The notes beneath the pieces were generated by a model. The model ran no database searches. It worked only from the letters and a program-made list of their open reading frames with translations, and was not told the DNA's origin. A DNA stretch of 26,778 nucleotides from an uncultured Lachnospiraceae bacterium (GTDB lineage: Bacteria > Bacillota > Clostridia > Lachnospirales > Lachnospiraceae). The translations under genes were made by a program, and so were the position numbers. Positions 20,869 through 26,778 of the stretch are shown one piece after another. Where the stretch lies: NCBI GenBank assembly GCA_937885345.1, contig CAKZZH010000134.1, positions 1 through 26,778 on the forward strand. The letters run 5' to 3'. Position 1 is the first letter of the stretch, and the number at the start of each line of letters is the position of its first letter.

Positions 20869-22497
20869 TTACAGCGCTTCGATATATCTGTTATACTGTG
20901 TCTGCTTAACTTCTATAACTTCGGAAAGATGAAGGTCCATAAGCTCCGTGATATATGCATCGAATGTAGTCTCAATATCCAGGCTTCCGTTAATGAAACC
21001 GGCCGCACTCTCATCAACCTTTGACTGAATATCGGGCATATACAGATTAACCGTGTCGCTCTCTTTGCTGGTCGAATATATTGCAGGCCAGGGATCCCTG
21101 ACATATTCTCTCATAGCCAGATTGGATTCGGCATGCCAGTCGGCAACGAGAATATCCGTCGCCTCAACCGACTGAGCGGCAGGAAGCACAAATCCGGGGT
21201 TGATACCTAAACTCTGAAGCCAGTCGTTATTCTTACCATTCCCGGTATATTCTCTCTCGCCATCATCGTTAATGATATAGCTCTCTCCCTCGAATCCCCA
21301 CTGATAGTAATCCTGACAATGATCGCACATCGCGTAATCAAGGAATTTAACAGCAAGCTCTATATGCACAGAATTGGTATTTACACCAAACATTCCGGCA
21401 AGGGAATTTCTTCCGACATAGAAACCATCGTGTTCACCAGAAAGAGGCTTTGCACCGAGAAATGCGGTATCCACCGTGCCGTCATAGTACGGAAGCACAT
21501 TTGAATACATCATGGACATAGCCCAGCTGAAATCAAAAGCCACACCCGTAAGATCCTTGGAAATACGATCAATTACAGTATCTCTGTCAAGGCTCGTGTA
21601 ATCGGCTTCCAGAAGTCCTTCTTCATATAATGAATTAAGGAATGTAAGATATTTTCTGTAATTATCTGAATCCGCATACGCGTATGTAACCACTCCGTTA
21701 TCATCTGCCTGGAACCCGCTGACAAGGTCAAGTCCAAAAGCCGGTCCGAACATATACGGCAAAAATTCCGCCATAATGCTCATCGGGATCTCATCATCCG
21801 TAGAGCCGTCACCGTTCATATCGTTATCTCTGAAATATCTGAGTAATTCAACGAATTCATCGAGTGTCTCGGGCTCGGATAAGCCCGAAGCCTTAAGCCA
21901 TACCTGATTATACATAAGACAGGGCTGGTAATCATCCGCCAGATTAAGAGAGGGAACATAATATATATGTCCGTCCTCGGCTGTAAGCTCGGCCTTTTCT
22001 ACCGGATTTTCCGAAAGCCACTTGATAAAATTCGGCATATAATCAAAGTATTCATCAAGCGGTACAAAAAGTCCGGTTTTGATATATACCTGATTAGGAT
22101 CGAGTCCGGGAACCTTGATAATATCAGCATCCGTATCTGATGACATTATTATCGGATCCGTTTCATCCGCATATGAATCGTATTCATAAAGCTGCCAGTC
22201 CGAAGTAACTCCGGCCTCTTCGAAAACCTTAAGAACTATAGGCGCCTTCGAAATGTCTACATTCTTATAATTTGACTTCTCGGCCATAATCTTAATAGTT
22301 CCGTCGTCTTCTGTTATCGGCGCAACGCCGGTATACACATAACCCGAATTGTCCGCAACCGTTTCGGCATTCTCAATCTTGTTGTCAATATTTGTGGTAT
22401 TGGCTATACCCGAAGAAGACGGAGTCCTCTGTGCACATGCGCAGGAAGCGCTTGCCGCAAGGAGCGTCGCAATAATGATTTTACAATACTTATTCAT
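20869..22497 (-). CDS. Extracellular solute-binding lipoprotein (ABC family 1, LplA-like)
   Basis: A 542-aa exported protein of the large (about 500-550 aa) solute-binding type found with oligosaccharide ABC importers in Firmicutes. A lipoprotein-like signal (MNKYCKIIIATLLAASASC) ends in a Cys-rich, non-canonical lipobox; Cys19 or Cys21 could be lipidated. The motif NDMNGDGSTDDEIP near 225-237 is typical of these proteins. A Trp/Tyr-rich ligand half follows (DYYQWGFEGESY, WHAESNLAMREYVRDPWPAIY). The ATG is chosen because GGGAGAG lies 8 nt upstream; an earlier in-frame ATG would overlap the kinase gene's stop. It follows the kinase gene by 20 bp. No permease gene is in view, so a sensing role is as likely as uptake. 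The ligand, probably a sugar or glycan, is inferred from the family. Confidence 0.87.
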   Translation of the reverse strand: MNKYCKIIIATLLAASASCACAQRTPSSSGIANTTNIDNKIENAETVADNSGYVYTGVAPITEDDGTIKIMAEKSNYKNVDISKAPIVLKVFEEAGVTSDWQLYEYDSYADETDPIIMSSDTDADIIKVPGLDPNQVYIKTGLFVPLDEYFDYMPNFIKWLSENPVEKAELTAEDGHIYYVPSLNLADDYQPCLMYNQVWLKASGLSEPETLDEFVELLRYFRDNDMNGDGSTDDEIPMSIMAEFLPYMFGPAFGLDLVSGFQADDNGVVTYAYADSDNYRKYLTFLNSLYEEGLLEADYTSLDRDTVIDRISKDLTGVAFDFSWAMSMMYSNVLPYYDGTVDTAFLGAKPLSGEHDGFYVGRNSLAGMFGVNTNSVHIELAVKFLDYAMCDHCQDYYQWGFEGESYIINDDGEREYTGNGKNNDWLQSLGINPGFVLPAAQSVEATDILVADWHAESNLAMREYVRDPWPAIYSTSKESDTVNLYMPDIQSKVDESAAGFINGSLDIETTFDAYITELMDLHLSEVIEVKQTQYNRYIEAL

Positions 22498-22517
22498 ATC
22501 TTTCTCTCCCAAAACAT

Positions 22518-25500
22518 TCATTTCGAATTAATAATGAGATCACATATTTCCTCACATTTCTCAGTATCAATTCCGGCAACCGCTTTGTGAAGATCCTCCA
22601 TAAGCTTGGCTGTATTGCCATCGTATGAATATTTCTTCAGTTTATCACTGATTTCTTCCATGCTGTCCATATCAAGCTCGTTACATGTATCTTTAAGTTC
22701 GTTAAGCAGAGCATCCAGTTCCTTCTTACCGATCGGCTCGCGCGCCGATGGATCCGTGTCATCTTTCTTTCCATAGAACCTGGAAAGCTCGTCCAGAAAT
22801 TTCCTGTAAGCGGCAACAGTAGCAGCATTCTTGGCTTTAATTGTATCAATATCACCGGCATTGCCCGCAGTTTCAAGCTCAGCAGCCATATCCCCGAGAG
22901 CCATTGCACCGATCTGTCTGGAACTGCTCTTAAGGGAATGAACCCTGATAGTATAGTTTTTCCAATCTTCGGTTTCGTAGGCATTCTCAATCTTGGCAAG
23001 TCTGTCAGCGCCTGATGTATAATATTCGTCGGCTATTTTGTTGTATAAAGAGACAGAACCCAGCGCTCTTACTGCATTCTCGTAATCGCTTATGCTCTCG
23101 CACTCGGGAACGACATCACCCTTAGCATCCGAAACGATCTCCCGGATTTCTTTGATATCCTTCTCATCCTTATCAACCACTTTAACGGAGGGAAGCCACT
23201 TCTTGACCGTAGTGGTAAGAACCCTGATATCTACCGGCTTTGCAACAAAATCTTCCATTCCGGAATCAAGGAACAGCTTCCTTGCTTCCGGCATTGCGTT
23301 CGCAGACACGGCAATGATAACCGGCTGCTCGATATCCGTCATTTCTCTTATTGCCTTGGTCGTCTCAATGCCGTCCATTTCAGGCATCATATGATCCATA
23401 AAAACGATGTCATATTCCTTGTTCTTAACCATCTCGATCGCAGTTTTACCGTCGATTGCCTTATCCGGCTTAATATCGACAGGTGCAAGCAATCCTTCAA
23501 GTATGGTCAGATTGACCTCATTATCATCAACCACAAGTATCTTGGCATCCGGTGCGGTGTAATCGATTCGGAAATTCATGCCGTCATCGCGGATCGCTCC
23601 GCCGTATTTTTCGTTCAGTATCTGAACCATTCCCATTGTGGTCTCCGGCCTATACAACGGATGAACATTAGGAATATCGGTATTAAAGCTCGCTCCGAAA
23701 TCAACCAGGATTATACCGCGCACATCGGGATGTGACCTGAAAAATGCCTGCCTATGCAGATCAAAGTATCCATGTACAATAAATATAAAATCATCATTCC
23801 CCGTCGGAATGTAATCTTCGATCCTGGAAACGCTTTCTCCCTTAACACCGAGTCTTTCCATCTCATAAATAAACATTTTGACCATTTCAGGATCGTCATT
23901 GATAACAAATGCACGTTTACGATCGACATTGATAACCGTAATGTCATCAGTATCATCAACAATCTTCTGGGGCACGGTAAACCAAAAATCCGAGCCCTCA
24001 CCGTATTTACTCTCAACACCGATATTACCGCCCATCGCCATAACAAGGCGCTGTGAAATGGCAAGTCCGAGTCCCGTACCCTCAACTGCCCTGTTCCTCT
24101 TGGAATCAAGCTGCTGAAAACTGATAAAAAGCTTGCAGATATCTTCCTCCTTGATGCCTATTCCGGTATCCTTAATGTGGAAAATAAGATTAACGGTGTC
24201 TTCCGATACCTTCTCGCATCCAAGCTCTATAACGACGCTTCCTTCACGAGTGAATTTGATCGCGTTATTTCCGAGATTAATAATTACCTGTCTTATACGC
24301 ATCGCATCTCCGAGAAGTACATGCGGAAGCGGATCCTTAACAAGAAGGAACAGTTCAAGATTCTTCTCTCCTATTCTTGTAGACAGGACATTTGCAATAT
24401 CGATCAGATCAAAGAACGGAATATATTCTTCATCGATAATTTCCATTTTACCGGATTCGATCTTGGAATAATCAAGGATATCATTGATAATGTTGAGAAG
24501 ATTATGTCCTGAACTCTGAATCTGCCTCAGATAATCGGATATATCTTTATTGTCCTTCTCTCTGAGCGCGATCTCAGTCATACCGATAACCGAATTCATA
24601 GGAGTACGGATTTCATGACTCATATTGGCCAGGAAATCCGATTTCATCTTGCTCGCACGCTCAAGCTCTTCGTTGGCTCTTTCCATTGCCTTAATCCTGA
24701 TAATGGAATTGGTCGTATCATGCAAAATATATAATGTTCCTATGGATGATCTTAAGCCGCCGATCTTTCTCTCACTGACTTTAAAATAATACTTTCTTCC
24801 GGCGTTTCCGTAAGTGATTATACCTTCGTCATCATCACCGCGCATTTGGTCGATCCACTCATTGAGAACGGTTCTGTCCTTAAAGCTTTCAAGCAATTCA
24901 TCCTTCAAAGTATTCTTGATCATATCGTTGATATGAATGAGATCATTATTACTGTCATATAGGATCAGACCGTCACTCATATAATTTGCAAAACTGTCGA
25001 GCGACCAGTCTCTAAGTCTGTATTTCGCAAAGAGAGATACAAGATATATGCAGAACGGCGGTATTAAATCATATACCAGTCCGTTGATCCATACCGGGAA
25101 TGAATACTGTATCGTAATAAATTCAAGAAGCATTATCAAAGCCAGTATACCTGTAAAAATGTAATATCTGAGCTTAAATATTCTGTGAGCTTTGATCATG
25201 CAAACAATAAGAACATACGCTACCAATGCCAGATTGATATATCCCATTATTCTGTAGGAACGATAGCTTGCAAAAAGACCGGTATTGACCGTATCCGCTA
25301 CAACCCACCAGCCTTTACCGAAATATATTCTCTTGGCAAAAGAGAAAATTCTTCCGCCGCTATACTGGCAAATAACAAGATATGTCTGATAAAGGCAGGT
25401 AACAAAAGAAATCACAACAGGAACGATAAAACGTTTGTACTTTTCAATAAGCACGAGCATAATGATCGCCGCAAACAAAATCCACGAATGCAGTATGTAG

Positions 25501-25694
25501 AACGGAAGCAGAACATTGCTCGCCTCTTTGGCATTATTCACCCCAACCAGGAAGAAATAAACTATGTTGCTAAGTGCGATCATAGCGGATACTATAATGA
25601 ATCCGATATTCCTCCTCTTATTCCTGATTTCATAAATCATACAAAACAAAGAAATAAGTAAGAACAAAATGAAAACGGCTCTGAGTAAGTACAT
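22518..25694 (-). CDS. Hybrid histidine kinase with 7TM input, pseudo-receiver, receiver and HPt domains
   Basis: The 1058-aa protein has about seven membrane segments at 1-225 (7TM histidine-kinase input type, with no large outside domain) and a PAS-like stretch at 230-330. HisKA has His360 in NMSHEIRTPMN; the ATPase has NLGNNAIKF (473-481), DTGIGI (509) and GTGLGL (539). A degenerate receiver (about 593-700) keeps NDD at 599-601 but has His641 where the phosphate-accepting Asp should be. A complete receiver (718-830) has Asp767 (FMDHMMP), DD at 723-724 and Lys819. HPt has His919 in RVHSLKSSS, followed by a helical tail. It should relay phosphate His360-Asp767-His919 to an unseen regulator. 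AAGGAG precedes the ATG, 28 bp after gatB. Confidence 0.92.
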   Translation of the reverse strand: MYLLRAVFILFLLISLFCMIYEIRNKRRNIGFIIVSAMIALSNIVYFFLVGVNNAKEASNVLLPFYILHSWILFAAIIMLVLIEKYKRFIVPVVISFVTCLYQTYLVICQYSGGRIFSFAKRIYFGKGWWVVADTVNTGLFASYRSYRIMGYINLALVAYVLIVCMIKAHRIFKLRYYIFTGILALIMLLEFITIQYSFPVWINGLVYDLIPPFCIYLVSLFAKYRLRDWSLDSFANYMSDGLILYDSNNDLIHINDMIKNTLKDELLESFKDRTVLNEWIDQMRGDDDEGIITYGNAGRKYYFKVSERKIGGLRSSIGTLYILHDTTNSIIRIKAMERANEELERASKMKSDFLANMSHEIRTPMNSVIGMTEIALREKDNKDISDYLRQIQSSGHNLLNIINDILDYSKIESGKMEIIDEEYIPFFDLIDIANVLSTRIGEKNLELFLLVKDPLPHVLLGDAMRIRQVIINLGNNAIKFTREGSVVIELGCEKVSEDTVNLIFHIKDTGIGIKEEDICKLFISFQQLDSKRNRAVEGTGLGLAISQRLVMAMGGNIGVESKYGEGSDFWFTVPQKIVDDTDDITVINVDRKRAFVINDDPEMVKMFIYEMERLGVKGESVSRIEDYIPTGNDDFIFIVHGYFDLHRQAFFRSHPDVRGIILVDFGASFNTDIPNVHPLYRPETTMGMVQILNEKYGGAIRDDGMNFRIDYTAPDAKILVVDDNEVNLTILEGLLAPVDIKPDKAIDGKTAIEMVKNKEYDIVFMDHMMPEMDGIETTKAIREMTDIEQPVIIAVSANAMPEARKLFLDSGMEDFVAKPVDIRVLTTTVKKWLPSVKVVDKDEKDIKEIREIVSDAKGDVVPECESISDYENAVRALGSVSLYNKIADEYYTSGADRLAKIENAYETEDWKNYTIRVHSLKSSSRQIGAMALGDMAAELETAGNAGDIDTIKAKNAATVAAYRKFLDELSRFYGKKDDTDPSAREPIGKKELDALLNELKDTCNELDMDSMEEISDKLKKYSYDGNTAKLMEDLHKAVAGIDTEKCEEICDLIINSK

Positions 25695-25722
25695 AGTTTA
25701 CGCCCTTCTCCTTTGAGTGATC

Positions 25723-26778
25723 CTATTTGAGAAGCTCTTTGAGCATCTCATTTGCCATCTGCGGATTAGCCTTACCCTTCATTTCCTTCATGATCTGTCC
25801 TACAAGGAAACCGAGTGCCTTCTCCTTGCCGCCCTTATAATCGGCAACAGACTGGGGATTATTGTCGATTGCGCGCTGTGCTGCTTCACGAAGCGCACCC
25901 TCATCATTAACCTGTCCGAGTCCCTTCTCATCAACATATTTGACGGGATCGATATCCTCATCAAAAATCTTCTCGAACACTTCCTTGGCAACACTTGAAT
26001 TGATCGTACCCTTGTCGGTGAGATCGATAAGCTTTGCAAGATTGTCCGGAGAAAATGTTATATCAACAGGATCCATACCCTTATCTTTAAGGATCCTCAT
26101 AGTCTCAACCATAAGCCAGTTGGATACCTTCTTAGGCTTGCCGCAAAGTGCTGTCGCCTCCTCAAAAATATCCGCAAGTTTCTTATTATCCGTGATTATA
26201 TCGATATCATAATCAGGAAGATCGAACTCTTCCTTGTATCTGATCCTCTTCTCATCACGAAGCTCGGGCTGACGGCTTCTTATCTGCTCCAGCCACTCAT
26301 CCGAAATATGAACGGGTACAAGATCGGGATCGGGAAAATAACGATAATCCTGTGCATCCTCCTTGGAACGCATCGCATAGGAATATTCCTTGTTATCATC
26401 CCATCTTCTGGTCTCCTGAACGACTTTACCGCCTGCTTCAAGAATATCGATCTGTCTTGCTCTCTCGCCCTCTATCGCTCTTGATATGGCGGAGAAAGAA
26501 TTGAGATTCTTCATCTCCGTTCTGGTTCCGAACTCCTCGGTTCCGGCCTCGCGTATGGAGAGATTGACATCTGCTCTCATTGAACCTTCCTGGAGCTTGC
26601 AATCCGACGCTCCGAGATACTGGATTATAAGACGAAGCTTATCAAGATAAGCAATAACTTCGTCCGCGCTTCTCATATCAGGCTCGGATACAATCTCTAT
26701 AAGCGGCACTCCCGACCTGTTGTAATCCACAAGCGAGCAGTCCTCCCACTCGTCATGGATAAGCTTTCCGGCATCCTC
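25723..26778 (-). CDS. gatB: Asp/Glu-tRNA amidotransferase subunit B (partial, 5' end outside window)
   Basis: The last 351 residues of GatB; the frame is open to the window edge, so about 125 N-terminal residues are missing. GatB belongs to the GatCAB complex that converts Glu-tRNA(Gln) and Asp-tRNA(Asn) to the amides. Family blocks: VDYNRSGVPLIEIVSEPDM, GSMRADVNLSIR, EMKNLNSFSAISRAIEGE, RRWDDNKEYSYAMRSKED, YRYFPDPDL, and the C-terminal YqeY-like tail (ALGFLVGQIMKEMKGKANP). The codon at 26730 is GTG for an internal Val, not a start. The hybrid kinase gene follows at operon spacing with no terminator between. Confidence 0.96.
   Translation of the reverse strand, partial: EDAGKLIHDEWEDCSLVDYNRSGVPLIEIVSEPDMRSADEVIAYLDKLRLIIQYLGASDCKLQEGSMRADVNLSIREAGTEEFGTRTEMKNLNSFSAISRAIEGERARQIDILEAGGKVVQETRRWDDNKEYSYAMRSKEDAQDYRYFPDPDLVPVHISDEWLEQIRSRQPELRDEKRIRYKEEFDLPDYDIDIITDNKKLADIFEEATALCGKPKKVSNWLMVETMRILKDKGMDPVDITFSPDNLAKLIDLTDKGTINSSVAKEVFEKIFDEDIDPVKYVDEKGLGQVNDEGALREAAQRAIDNNPQSVADYKGGKEKALGFLVGQIMKEMKGKANPQMANEMLKELLK

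Noticed and set aside
26728..26730. Possible GTG start codon of the last gene
   Set aside because: The frame stays open to the window edge and the residues before it fit internal GatB sequence, so this GTG is an internal Val codon.
1..26778. Mobile element, prophage, CRISPR array, tRNA or rRNA
   Set aside because: I saw no transposase, integrase, repeat-spacer pattern or tRNA-like fold. The gaps between genes are short and explained by promoters and terminators. Computational tRNA and RNA-family searches were not available.

Overview
The window looks like chromosomal DNA of a Lachnospiraceae-type bacterium (class Clostridia; Butyrivibrio/Roseburia-like is my best guess). The reasons are strong AGGAGG-type ribosome sites, moderate GC, a HrcA/CIRCE heat-shock element, LicD and DUF1292 proteins, a 7TM hybrid histidine kinase, and the style of the lipoproteins. 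It is densely coded: 23 genes cover almost everything, the longest intergenic gap is about 170 bp, and I see no tRNA, rRNA, CRISPR, insertion sequence or prophage. The species assignment is inference from family knowledge, not a database match.

Left part (1-12449, all on the minus strand, described in transcription order). A maf - 84-aa protein - parvulin-like lipoprotein - 409-aa lipoprotein operon ends in a perfect CIRCE inverted repeat. That repeat is followed by seven U residues, so it probably also terminates the operon, and it sits just upstream of the htpG promoter. After htpG come lepB (signal peptidase I), dgt (dGTPase-like), an NrnA-like DHH phosphoesterase and a large LicD fusion protein, tightly spaced and probably one operon. 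A 309-aa coiled-coil protein of unknown function and a TetR regulator, overlapping at TGATG, follow.

Middle part (12450-20870). A DUF1292 protein is transcribed divergently from maf. A membrane-anchored alpha/beta hydrolase with Cys in place of the nucleophilic Ser is transcribed divergently from a DegV-fakA pair (fatty-acid-binding protein and fatty acid kinase). Those two divergent promoters appear to share one palindromic -35 box. Next come a GT2 glycosyltransferase coupled to a second membrane-anchored alpha/beta hydrolase, and a third, lysophospholipase-like hydrolase. The second and third are divergent with only 23 bp between start codons and have overlapping, opposed Shine-Dalgarno sites. 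A PilZ (c-di-GMP) protein and tcdA form a small operon that ends in a hairpin reaching into the tcdA coding sequence.

Right part (20869-26778, minus strand). gatB (5' end outside the window) is followed at operon spacing by a 1058-aa 7TM hybrid histidine kinase and an extracellular solute-binding lipoprotein. There is no permease and no response regulator nearby, so the pair may be a ligand-sensing module. The most notable points are the CIRCE/terminator double use, the shared -35 box, the Cys-nucleophile hydrolase, the altered ligand motifs in the DegV protein, and the kinase plus binding-protein pair. I did not find a clearly new multi-gene defence or mobile system.
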